From NCBI GenBank assembly GCA_947086895.1, contig CAMUAR010000007.1, forward strand, positions 27,238 to 91,237: a stretch of 64,000 nt of DNA. Direction: 5' to 3'. The DNA comes from an uncultured Lachnospiraceae bacterium. Lineage in GTDB: Bacteria > Bacillota > Clostridia > Lachnospirales > Lachnospiraceae. Below, piece after piece: positions 35,122 through 43,776 of this stretch (positions within the stretch are counted from its first letter, which is position 1; each line of letters begins with the position of its first letter). The notes under the pieces were generated by a model, which saw only the letters and a program-made list of their open reading frames with translations, ran no database searches and was not told the origin of the DNA. A program made the position numbers and the translations under genes.

Positions 35122-36906
35122 TTAAGCTACTCCAAGCTCTCCCATCTGCGCAGTATACAACTTGTAATACGCGCCTTTTTTCGCCATCAGTTCATCGTGC
35201 GTACCGCATTCTTGTATACCTCCATCGGAAATATACATAATCTTATCACAATTTTTAATTGTTGACAAGCGATGCGCGATAATAAAAGATGTCCGTCCTT
35301 GTAACATCGCGTTTAATCCCTGCTGCAGCGCCTTTTCCGTCTGGACATCAATACTTGACGTCGCCTCGTCAAGCACTAAAATCGCCGGGTCAGAAAGCAA
35401 TGTGCGCGCAAAACTGATCAACTGCCGCTGCCCCTGCGACAAAAGAGAGCCGCGCTCCTTTACTTCTGTCTGATAGCCGTCTGCCATCGATTCAATAAAG
35501 GAATCTGCACAGACTACTTTTGACGCTTCTTTGATCTCTTCTGCTGTGGCATCCAGTTTGCCATAACGGATATTATCCTCGATTGTCCCGCTGAAAATAA
35601 AGCTGTCCTGCAGCATAATACCCATCTGAGACCGAAGAGAATGTAGCGTCACTTTGGAAATATCCTGGTCATCCACCAGCACACGCCCGCTTGTAACATT
35701 GTAAAAGCGCGAAATAAGATTGACAATCGTACTTTTTCCCGCGCCGGTCGGTCCTACCAAAGCGACACTCTCCCCCGGGTTTACCGTAAAAGAAACATGC
35801 TCCAGCACATGCTGCCCCGGCTCATAGCCAAAACATACATCATCAAATGTAACTTTTCCCTTAATTTTGGGCAGCTCGCCCGCTCCAGGCTCGTCGTCAA
35901 CGGTTACTGGCTCATCCAATGTCTCAAAAATGCGTTCCAGATAAGCAATATTATTGATAAAGTTATTAAAAATATTGCCCAGGTTCATAATCGGCTGCCA
36001 AAATCTTGATGCGTAGGAACTGATTGCGACAATCGTTCCGAGCGACACGGCTTCTGGTCCTAAAACAAGCAGACCGACCGCAAAAATCGCCGCGCGCACA
36101 ACAACTGCTATATCGTCGATCGCAGGCCAGACAAGGTTTGAATATCTGATCGCTCCCATCCATGCATCTTTGCATTTTCCCGAAAGCGTCTCAAAAATTT
36201 CTGCGTTTTCTTCCTCGCGCGCAAAGATCTGCGTAATGCGCGCGCCTGCAATATTTTCCTGCAAATAGGCGTTTAAGTTTGAATTTTTATTTGAAACCTG
36301 CTGCCACGCTCTTCTTTGATGTTTCTTAATATAGGATAGAACCGCCGCAAGCACTGGAACACCAGCAAACACAACAAAAGAAAGCTTTACATCCACAAGA
36401 AGCATAAAAATTACAATAAACACCATATTAAGTATTTCAAGCACAACATTAATCAGTCCATTGGAAAGCATATCCGATACAGAATTCACGTAATTGACAA
36501 CGCGAATCATAATTTTTCCATGCGGTCTGTCATCGTAGTACTGAAATGGCAATTTTTGCAGATGAGCAAATAAATCTTTGCGAATATCAAAAATAATGCT
36601 CTGCCCTACCACGGTCATAATGCGCGAACGTATTGTGGAAAATGCAATGCTGACTATGTATGTTACAGCAAGCAAAATCACTAATCCGACAAGCATTTTT
36701 TTGTCTTTCTGCGGAATTGCTTCATCGAGCGCCTTCTGCACAATCACGGGGTTTAACAATCCGGTAATCGCCGCGAGCGCGCTGATAAAAAGAGCAAGCA
36801 CCATACGCTTCACATATTTTTTTACGTACACAGAAGCCCGGAGAAGATGGTGAAAGTCAAAAGGAGTCTCTAACACCTCATCTTCCTTAAATGTATTTCT
36901 TGCCAT
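35122..36906 (-). CDS. ABC exporter half-transporter (permease-ATPase), second subunit
   Basis: The 594-residue protein has six helices in its N-terminal half and a C-terminal ATPase with Walker A LVGPTGAGKST, Q-loop GIMLQDSF, signature LLSQGQRQL, Walker B AILVLDEATSS and the H-loop IAHRLST. ATG 36906 follows GGAGG and starts one nt after the previous stop; a longer frame from 36975 overlaps that gene and is unlikely. With 36908-38701 it should form a heterodimeric type IV exporter of the YheI/YheH or MdlAB kind, exporting a drug, lipid or peptide. Confidence 0.9.
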   Translation of the reverse strand: MARNTFKEDEVLETPFDFHHLLRASVYVKKYVKRMVLALFISALAAITGLLNPVIVQKALDEAIPQKDKKMLVGLVILLAVTYIVSIAFSTIRSRIMTVVGQSIIFDIRKDLFAHLQKLPFQYYDDRPHGKIMIRVVNYVNSVSDMLSNGLINVVLEILNMVFIVIFMLLVDVKLSFVVFAGVPVLAAVLSYIKKHQRRAWQQVSNKNSNLNAYLQENIAGARITQIFAREEENAEIFETLSGKCKDAWMGAIRYSNLVWPAIDDIAVVVRAAIFAVGLLVLGPEAVSLGTIVAISSYASRFWQPIMNLGNIFNNFINNIAYLERIFETLDEPVTVDDEPGAGELPKIKGKVTFDDVCFGYEPGQHVLEHVSFTVNPGESVALVGPTGAGKSTIVNLISRFYNVTSGRVLVDDQDISKVTLHSLRSQMGIMLQDSFIFSGTIEDNIRYGKLDATAEEIKEASKVVCADSFIESMADGYQTEVKERGSLLSQGQRQLISFARTLLSDPAILVLDEATSSIDVQTEKALQQGLNAMLQGRTSFIIAHRLSTIKNCDKIMYISDGGIQECGTHDELMAKKGAYYKLYTAQMGELGVA

Positions 36907-36907
36907 C

Positions 36908-38701
36908 CTACTCGCCTCCTTTCTCCGCCGCGCGGGCAAATAATTCTTCACCGCCCTGCAGCTTGACAAGCTCATAATAATAACCGCGTTTCTTTAACAA
37001 TTCTTCATGATTTCCCGACTCTTCAATTCGACCATCCTTTAATACTAAAATTTTATCCGCCTTGCGCGTCGAGGAAATTCTCTGCGCGATAATAATTTTT
37101 GTACAGGTAAATTCCAGATGTTCCAAACTGTCTTGAATATGTTTTTCTGTTTCCAAATCAACTGCAGAAGTAGTATCATCCAGTATTAAAATGGCTGGTT
37201 TAATCGCCATTGCACGGGCGAGAGAAATTCTTTGCTTCTGTCCGCCGGAAAGCCCGACGCCGCGCTCCCCGACAATAGTATTGTAGCCTTCCGGCATCTT
37301 ATTGATAAACTCTGCCGCCGCGGAATATCCTGCATATCTCGTTACGCGCTCAAATGGCATTGAGCTGTCGCCGTAGGCAATATTTCCGTCAATTGTATCA
37401 GAATAGAGCAAAACATCCTGTGTTGCAAGTCCGATATTTTTTCGAAGATCGTGCAATTTATAATCCCGAACATCCACGCCATCGACAAGCACCTGACCTT
37501 CCGTCGGGTCATAAAAACGAGGGATCAGCTGAATCAGAGAAGTTTTTCCACATCCTGTCTCCCCCATAATCGCGATTGTCTCACCAGGATTTGCTGTAAA
37601 ACTAATATGGTGAAGAACTGGACGATGCTCATAAGCAAAGCTGACATCCCGAAATTCAATCTTCCCATTGAAATGTCCTTCCGCCGCAACCGGATTTTCT
37701 CGATCTACAATTGTTGGCTCAGAGTAATAAATTTCCATCACTTTGTTTGAAGCTGCTGAAAAACGCTGAAATTCGTTCATAATACCGCCAAGCTGCCGCA
37801 TTGGGTTCGCCAGCGCCCAAGTCAATCCAGAGAACGCAACGTACTCGCCCATTGTAATCTGCCCGCCAATCAAAAACATTCCTCCGACAAGCAGCAATAC
37901 TACTGGAAGCAGATTGGCAAATGTTTCTACATAAGGGTAAAAATGCAGCCAGACAAACGCTGTTTTTTTGTTTGTTTCGGAATAATCGCGGTTGCGCTCG
38001 TCAAATTTCTCAATTTCGTGCTGCTCTCTCGCAAATGCTTTTACCACGCGGTTTCCAGCAATATTCTCCTGTGCGGCTGTATTCATCAGCGCAAGCTTTT
38101 CTCTCAAAGCAGCATGCATCGGTGCAACCTTGTTTTTAAACAGCACGATAATCAGAAAGATAAACGGTGCAATTGCAAGCAGGCAGAGCGCAAGCTTCCA
38201 ATCCATATAAAAAAAGTAAACTGCTGCCGCTGCCATCAGGGAAAATGATTCTACAATCATTCGAACTACCCATGCAACCATATGACGCACTGCATCCAGG
38301 TCACCAGTCAAACGTGTCATTAAATCGCCTGTTCGGTAATTGTCATAAAACTTCATATCCTGATGTTCAATTTTACCAAACAGATAGTTTCGGATACGGT
38401 ACAATACCTTTTGAGACACACTCTCAAAGTCCAAGCAGGTTATGTACACAATAATGGTGCGGAATACTGTAACCAGCACCATCCCTACAATCAGGCCAAC
38501 CAACAGGTTCCTTTTGTTTTGCAGGTTTTCTGCTGCACTCTCTCCGGTCAGGAACAGATCAACAATTTTTTCCGAAAAGACCGGGACTGTCAGCTGCAGG
38601 ATATTGTACAGAACAGTGCCAAGAATACCAGCAATATACGCCGCCCGGTATCCTTTCATGTTTTCCCACAGCCATTGCATTTTTGTCTTTCTGGCTTCCA
38701 T
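36908..38701 (-). CDS. ABC exporter half-transporter (permease-ATPase), first subunit
   Basis: The 597-residue partner has six helices and an ATPase with Walker A IMGETGCGKTS, signature VGLSGGQKQR, and Walker B AILILDDTTSAVD, in which the catalytic Glu after the Asp is replaced by Asp. The H-loop has Gln in IAQRISS instead of His. These changes define a degenerate ATP site, normal in heterodimeric exporters where the partner supplies the active one. ATG 38701 follows GGAGGG with 4 nt spacing. Confidence 0.9.
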   Translation of the reverse strand: MEARKTKMQWLWENMKGYRAAYIAGILGTVLYNILQLTVPVFSEKIVDLFLTGESAAENLQNKRNLLVGLIVGMVLVTVFRTIIVYITCLDFESVSQKVLYRIRNYLFGKIEHQDMKFYDNYRTGDLMTRLTGDLDAVRHMVAWVVRMIVESFSLMAAAAVYFFYMDWKLALCLLAIAPFIFLIIVLFKNKVAPMHAALREKLALMNTAAQENIAGNRVVKAFAREQHEIEKFDERNRDYSETNKKTAFVWLHFYPYVETFANLLPVVLLLVGGMFLIGGQITMGEYVAFSGLTWALANPMRQLGGIMNEFQRFSAASNKVMEIYYSEPTIVDRENPVAAEGHFNGKIEFRDVSFAYEHRPVLHHISFTANPGETIAIMGETGCGKTSLIQLIPRFYDPTEGQVLVDGVDVRDYKLHDLRKNIGLATQDVLLYSDTIDGNIAYGDSSMPFERVTRYAGYSAAAEFINKMPEGYNTIVGERGVGLSGGQKQRISLARAMAIKPAILILDDTTSAVDLETEKHIQDSLEHLEFTCTKIIIAQRISSTRKADKILVLKDGRIEESGNHEELLKKRGYYYELVKLQGGEELFARAAEKGGE

Positions 38702-38751
38702 AATACCCTCCATGTTTCTTCTTTGTTGCAATATTTAAAAACTTGCCTACA

Positions 38752-38877
38752 AATATTATACCTTTTGCTCCCTCTGAATAAATTCCTCCTGAAGAACACT
38801 TCCACGGTTCGCTAAAGTATTTATCCTCTTTTGGTCGGTGCGAACTGCGTTGGTATAATATCTTGCGCTATTATACA
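38752..38877 (-). repeat. Repeat family 1, copy F (full length, diverged)
   Basis: From AATATTATACC to GGTATAATATC...CTATTATACA this 126-bp segment aligns end to end with copy A on the plus strand. The middle stem reads CGGTTCGC/GCGAACTG (one G-T pair). The hairpin beside the right-hand end of the reference orientation has been lost. It lies upstream of the ABC exporter operon, within a 374-bp gap (38702-39075) that otherwise holds nothing I can support. Confidence 0.7.
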
Positions 38878-39075
38878 TCATAAAGGTCAAAATTCAATGT
38901 TTTTTCTGATATCAAAATGGATTATTCCATGCTGTCATAATCTCCCATTTTTTTATGAAATAAATAAAAATACTCGCGCTTTTCCTTATGTGAATACAGC
39001 CTTCGCTGATGCCTTTGCGCATAAAAAAGTGAAAACACAGAATGCTTTCACCTTTTAATTACAGAATAAAAATAT

Positions 39076-39456
39076 TTATACTTCCCGTTCAAATCCCAAA
39101 AATCTTGTCCCTTGAAATTTCAATGTTCCAAAATCCTGTTCCACAAGCATTCCATACTCTCTGCCAGATACCCGAAATTCCATGCGATCGCCGCTCTCCA
39201 CTTCAAATGTCAAATAATAGCTTGTACTTCCTGTATTCATTGCCATATTGTTATGATGGTGATGATACGAAAATTCTTCCCGCTTCGCAACCACTGTTGC
39301 AAACACACTTAACACAGGTGCCTGATTATTTGTGTTCCATTGGCGAACTCCCCGCAAGGCATTGACAATCACCATTGCAAGAATAGCCAAAAAAACAACC
39401 ATAAAAAGAACTCTAAATAAAGAAAAATCTAAGCGAAAAAAATGAACCATAAACAT
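39076..39456 (-). CDS. DUF2500-type membrane-anchored protein
   Basis: The 126-residue protein has one N-terminal helix (about residues 12-36) followed by a small beta-rich domain with TVVAKREEF, a His cluster YHHHHNN, and YYLTFEVESGDRMEFRVSGREYGML. This pattern (helix, then conserved AxVxxK, YxxTFE and F.V....Y) matches DUF2500. Function unknown. The His-rich loop could bind metal, which is only suggestive; the gene follows a cation P-type ATPase. Confidence 0.75.
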   Translation of the reverse strand: MFMVHFFRLDFSLFRVLFMVVFLAILAMVIVNALRGVRQWNTNNQAPVLSVFATVVAKREEFSYHHHHNNMAMNTGSTSYYLTFEVESGDRMEFRVSGREYGMLVEQDFGTLKFQGTRFLGFEREV

Positions 39457-39500
39457 ACTCCCTCCTTTTTTACCTTATTTTGAGAACATGGTATCCTTTG

Positions 39501-39655
39501 AAAAATGCTCAAAGCAAACCTCAAAACCGCAGCGCAGCAAGGTTTTGAGGTCGCGGAGCGCGCTCACAAGTCCATATTTTAAACTGCTGGAAACAAAAAG
39601 CATGTTTTTACAGCTTAAAATATGAACTTATTCATTTTGCTTTTCACGGATATTA
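39501..39655 (-). repeat. Structured intergenic repeat family 2, copy 2
   Basis: Aligned with copy 1 (28264-28420) in reverse orientation. The long stem arms at 39604-39623 and 39568-39588 pair throughout, the imperfect positions being G-U on the minus strand. The second hairpin, CCTCAAAACC/GGTTTTGAGG, encloses a loop that is the reverse complement of the copy 1 loop. A family 1 fragment (GATATTATACCATATCG, 39649-39665) joins its upstream end as in copy 1, and ACATGGTATCC (39486-39496) adjoins the other. Confidence 0.85.
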
Positions 39656-39699
39656 TACCATATCGTATAAAAAAAAGTAAAGGAAGCTTTTCTTGTGAT

Positions 39700-42339
39700 T
39701 TATTGTTCTTTCAAATCCTGTTTTTTTCTCCATTTCCGAGAAAGTTTCTGAACTTCACATACAATAATCGGGATAATCGATAATCCAAGAACGATCGCCC
39801 AATCCAAAAATTTTAACGGGACTACCTGAAAAATCACGGACAGAGGTTCTATAGTCAGCACTGCCGCCTGCAAAAGCCCGCACACTGCAAATGCTACCAC
39901 CATTTTATGGTTGCTGAAAAAACCAACTTCAAACAAAGAGCGAGCGCTTCTCATATTCCACGCATGAAACAGCTGTGAAAAAGAAAGCACGGCAAAACAA
40001 TAAGAACTTCCTCCAAGCAAATATGCTACTACCGCAAGCATTCCGATCATAACGCCTTCTAAAATAATCTGTCCAACCAATCCATCAGAAAAAAGTCCTT
40101 TGTTTGGCGGGACAGGAGGACGTTTCATAATACCTTGTTCTGGCGGTTCTACTCCAAGCGCAATCGCTGGAAGAGAGTCCGTTACAAGATTTACCCAAAG
40201 AAGCTGTACTGCTGCAAGCGGCGATGGAAGTCTGCATAAAATCGCAGTAAATATTGTTATAATTTCCCCGATATTGCTGGAAAGCAAAAAATGAATGGAC
40301 TTTCGTATATTATCATAAATTCCTCTTCCTTCTCTCACCGCTTCAACAATCGTCGCAAAATTATCATCCATCAAAACCATATCTGCTGCATTTTTTGCGA
40401 CATCTGTACCATTTTTTCCCATCGCACAACCAATGTCCGCCGCTTTCAGTGCCGGGGCGTCGTTTACACCGTCACCAGTCATCGCCACAATCTCACCCGA
40501 TTTCTGAAGAGCCTTTACAATTCGAACCTTATGTTCTGGCGACACGCGCGCAAATACCCGATAGCGCCGGATATTTTGCACCAATTCTTCCTCGCTCATC
40601 TGATCGAGCTTTTTTCCAGTGACCGCTTCTTTATCCTGAGTAAGTATCCCGATTTCATGGGCGATTGCACTGGCAGTGACAACATGATCTCCTGTAATCA
40701 TCACCGGAGTAATTCCCGCCTCAAGACATGTTCGCACACATGCCGCAGCTTCCTTCCTCGGCGGATCAATCATTCCCATCATCCCCAAAAAGACCATATT
40801 TTCTTCTGGTTTTCCTGTACAGTCCGGCTGGTAGGCAACTGCAATCACCCGCAATGCCTGGCTGCTCATCTGCTGATTTTTGCGCTGTATCCCCTCGCGA
40901 ATCTCCTCTGTCATCGGATAAATTCTTCCGTCTTTATCATACCTTGTACACCGCGAAATCAGTACGTCTGGCGCTCCTTTTGTAATCCGAAATCCTCCAG
41001 AAGAATTATTATGTACGGTTGTCATACGCTTGCGGGATGAATCAAACGGAATTTCGCCAATGCGCGCAGAGTTATCCAATAATTTTTCTGGATCTCCCCC
41101 AATTCCTGCCAATGCCCGCACAAGCGCAAGTTCTGTCGCCTCGCCTCCCCACTCGCTGCGCTCCTTTTTGGCACGTGCTTTAAAAATTCCTTTTGAACCA
41201 GTTCCCGACATCACTTTTTTCTGAACATTACAGCATAAAACAGCCGCCTTTAAAATACGGGAGGATTCCGAATCCGACGGTTTTAACATTCTGACCGAAT
41301 CGCAAAGCTGAACAACGGTCATTTCATTCTCTGTAAGAGTTCCTGTTTTGTCCGAACAAATCCATGTTGCACTTCCAAGTGTCTCCACTGCCGGAAGTTT
41401 TTTCACCACCGCTTTTTTCACTGCCATCCTCTGCACGCCAAGAGAAAGCATAATTGTTACCATACCTGGCAACGCTTCTGGAATCGCCGCCACAGCAAGG
41501 CTTACACTTGTCATAAACATATCAAACATTCCGCGCCCTTGAATTGTCCCCATCAAAAAAATAACAACACAGATGGATAAGGCTGCGATTCCAAGCCACT
41601 TTCCAATTGCTGCAAGCCGCCGCTGCAATGGTGTATCCGGCGCACTGTCATTTAAAATCATATCTGCGATCCTGCCAACTTCGGTCTGCATCCCCGTCGC
41701 TGTAACAACAGCTGTGCCGTGTCCTGATGTGATAATTGTTGTTGAATAAAGCATATTTACTCGGTCTGCAAGAAGTGTTCCTTCTTTACATTTCATATTT
41801 GCTTCTTTTTTTACTGGCATAGATTCCCCAGTCAAAGAAGATTCATCGGCTTTTAACGCTACACCAGATAATAAATGTGCATCCGCCGGCACATACTGCC
41901 CTGCTTCCACCTCGATAATATCACCTGGAACCAGCTTTACTGCCGGAATTTCCATACGTATTCCGCCGCGCACCACCATTGCTAACGGAGCAGAAATACT
42001 TTTCAGCGCTTCCAGCGATTTTTCCGCCTTTTCTTCCTGTATCACTCCAAGCACAGCATTGAGCAAAACAATCGCGAGAATAATAATGGAATCCGTAAAA
42101 TCCGCTTCTCCATTCATTGCACCGACAAAAAATGATACGATCGCCGCTGCAATTAAAACAAGAATCATAAAATCCTGAAACTGCTCAAAAAAGCGTATCA
42201 AAAAGCCTTTTTTCTTTTTTTCCGAAAATTCATTTTTCCCATACTGTCTAAGCCGTATTGTTGCCTCCTTTTCGCTTAGCCCCTGTTCTAAATGACTGCC
42301 TAGTTTTTCTAGTGCTTCCTCCTTGCTTAATGTATGCAC
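39700..42339 (-). CDS. P2A-type calcium-transporting ATPase
   Basis: The 879-residue cation pump has the N-terminal cation ATPase domain, the actuator motif SLTGES near 168-173, phosphorylation Asp330 in CSDKTGTLT, hinge motif TGDGVNDAPAL and about ten helices. PEALP at 287-291 (PEGLP in SERCA) and NLVTDSLPAIALG in helix 6 carry the calcium-site residues, so Ca2+ export is likely; Mn2+ is possible. The start is GTG 42339 after GGAGGG. It lies upstream of the DUF2500 gene but is separated from it by repeat family 2. Confidence 0.92.
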   Translation of the reverse strand: MHTLSKEEALEKLGSHLEQGLSEKEATIRLRQYGKNEFSEKKKKGFLIRFFEQFQDFMILVLIAAAIVSFFVGAMNGEADFTDSIIILAIVLLNAVLGVIQEEKAEKSLEALKSISAPLAMVVRGGIRMEIPAVKLVPGDIIEVEAGQYVPADAHLLSGVALKADESSLTGESMPVKKEANMKCKEGTLLADRVNMLYSTTIITSGHGTAVVTATGMQTEVGRIADMILNDSAPDTPLQRRLAAIGKWLGIAALSICVVIFLMGTIQGRGMFDMFMTSVSLAVAAIPEALPGMVTIMLSLGVQRMAVKKAVVKKLPAVETLGSATWICSDKTGTLTENEMTVVQLCDSVRMLKPSDSESSRILKAAVLCCNVQKKVMSGTGSKGIFKARAKKERSEWGGEATELALVRALAGIGGDPEKLLDNSARIGEIPFDSSRKRMTTVHNNSSGGFRITKGAPDVLISRCTRYDKDGRIYPMTEEIREGIQRKNQQMSSQALRVIAVAYQPDCTGKPEENMVFLGMMGMIDPPRKEAAACVRTCLEAGITPVMITGDHVVTASAIAHEIGILTQDKEAVTGKKLDQMSEEELVQNIRRYRVFARVSPEHKVRIVKALQKSGEIVAMTGDGVNDAPALKAADIGCAMGKNGTDVAKNAADMVLMDDNFATIVEAVREGRGIYDNIRKSIHFLLSSNIGEIITIFTAILCRLPSPLAAVQLLWVNLVTDSLPAIALGVEPPEQGIMKRPPVPPNKGLFSDGLVGQIILEGVMIGMLAVVAYLLGGSSYCFAVLSFSQLFHAWNMRSARSLFEVGFFSNHKMVVAFAVCGLLQAAVLTIEPLSVIFQVVPLKFLDWAIVLGLSIIPIIVCEVQKLSRKWRKKQDLKEQ

Positions 42340-42617
42340 AATATCCCTCCACCGCCAAATTCTATATAGAAAATAGTATGAGCCTTAGCATGTCCCTATG
42401 AATTGGTGTTGTACCATTATTCTTGTTTTTCCCCTTTACATTTATCTGCTTTTCCTATAAAATACAGCTACAGAAATACTAAAGCAGCAGATCATACAAA
42501 CTTTTAATTATTTCTGATATAAAAAATCATAAAAACAATGTAAAGACTGAATATTTTTTATTTTCAGCCTTTCATGAAAAAGCTGTGTACGCGGCAGAAT
42601 GTGAGGAAATTAAAATT

Positions 42618-43421
42618 ATGAAATATGGAATGCTTGTACTAGATATTGACGGCACTCTGACAAATTCAAAAAAAGAAATTACAAAAAAGACAAAGGACGC
42701 CCTGATTGACCTGCAAGAGCGCGGCGTTCGAGTTGTGCTCGCATCGGGCAGACCTACCCCTGGTATTCGGGCAGTTGCAGAAGAATTATCTCTCGCGCAT
42801 TTTTCAAACTTTATTTTATCCTTTAATGGAGCAAAAATTATAAACTGCGGCAGCGATCAAGCAATCTATCAAAAAACAATTCCTGTGAATCTGATTCCGC
42901 AAATTTATCAGGCAGCACTGGAAAACAGCGCAGGTCTTATTTCCTACGAGGGCGACTCCGTAATTGCCGCCACAGACATTGATGAATATATGGCGCTGGA
43001 AGCACGTGTCAACCGTATGCCGATTCACAGGGTGGAAAATTTTGATAAGTATGTTACTTTTCCAGTTAATAAATGCCTGATGACTGCCACTCCAAAGTAT
43101 GCAGAAGAATTAGAAAAAATACTGAAAAAACAATTTTATGGACAATTAGATATCTATCGTTCGGAACCTTATTTTGTTGAATTGATGCCGAACGGCGTGG
43201 ATAAAGCCCAGTCCGTCAACCGGCTCGCCGGCAGTCTTGGACTAAATCGTGAACAGATTGTCTGCTGCGGCGATGGCTTTAATGATATTTCGATGATTGA
43301 GTATGCCGGTCTTGGTGTTGCGATGGAAAATGCTCAAGAAAAAGTGCGTGAACGAGCGGATTATGTTACCGCTTCCAATGATGCGGATGGTATTGTTCAG
43401 GTTATTGAAACATTTTTTTAA
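42618..43421 (+). CDS. Cof-type HAD-IIB phosphatase (YidA-like)
   Basis: The 267-residue hydrolase has HAD motif I LDIDGTLTNSKKEI at the N-terminus, motif II LASGRPTPG, a C2B cap domain, Lys191 or thereabouts in motif III, and motif IV GDGFNDISMIEYAG. It should dephosphorylate small sugar phosphates or similar metabolites. ATG 42618 follows GAGGAA; the longer frame from 42585 has no ribosome site. It is transcribed against its neighbours. Confidence 0.88.
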   Translation: MKYGMLVLDIDGTLTNSKKEITKKTKDALIDLQERGVRVVLASGRPTPGIRAVAEELSLAHFSNFILSFNGAKIINCGSDQAIYQKTIPVNLIPQIYQAALENSAGLISYEGDSVIAATDIDEYMALEARVNRMPIHRVENFDKYVTFPVNKCLMTATPKYAEELEKILKKQFYGQLDIYRSEPYFVELMPNGVDKAQSVNRLAGSLGLNREQIVCCGDGFNDISMIEYAGLGVAMENAQEKVRERADYVTASNDADGIVQVIETFF

Positions 43422-43776
43422 CATTGGAATGTACCTGAAAAACGGATTGCTTTATCAATCTGCCAAAACAGGATAAAAACCATACAAAAATTATGGAGCT
43501 TTTCATTTCCTTTTGCACGATTTTTATTTTTCAAACACACCCTATAACAAACAATATTTATTTTATATTTTCCAATAAATTTATCCAATCTTTTCCACAT
43601 AAATCTTTGCTTTAAAATAATACTAAAAAATAAAAATATCAGTTCTTTTTCAACAGTATTTTCCTGAAAAAGAGCTGATATTTTATTTTGCTGCACATTA
43701 TATTTTATATATGTTCTGCTTGCGCCGCAACTTCAATGATCGAAAAACGAAATACGGGCGAATTTTATTGAAAAGG
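43422..43776. other. Intergenic gap between convergent genes
   Basis: This 355-bp AT-rich gap holds the terminator hairpin at 43633-43684. The small frames in it lack ribosome sites and recognisable sequence. I see nothing else. Confidence 0.5.
43633..43684 (-). terminator. Terminator of the sensor-GGDEF gene
   Basis: AAAATATCAGTTCTTTTTCA and TGAAAAAGAGCTGATATTTT form a 20-bp stem with one G-U pair and a 12-nt loop. On the minus strand it is followed by TATTTTTTAG, about 93 nt after the GGDEF gene's stop codon. Confidence 0.75.

Noticed and set aside
36908..38701. Unusual Walker B and H-loop residues as a sign of a broken ABC gene
   Set aside because: One degenerate ATP site is normal in heterodimeric exporters and the partner subunit keeps the catalytic residues.
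40291..41040. 249-codon plus-strand open frame
   Set aside because: Antisense shadow of the P-type ATPase; Cys/His-rich nonsense sequence without a start signal.
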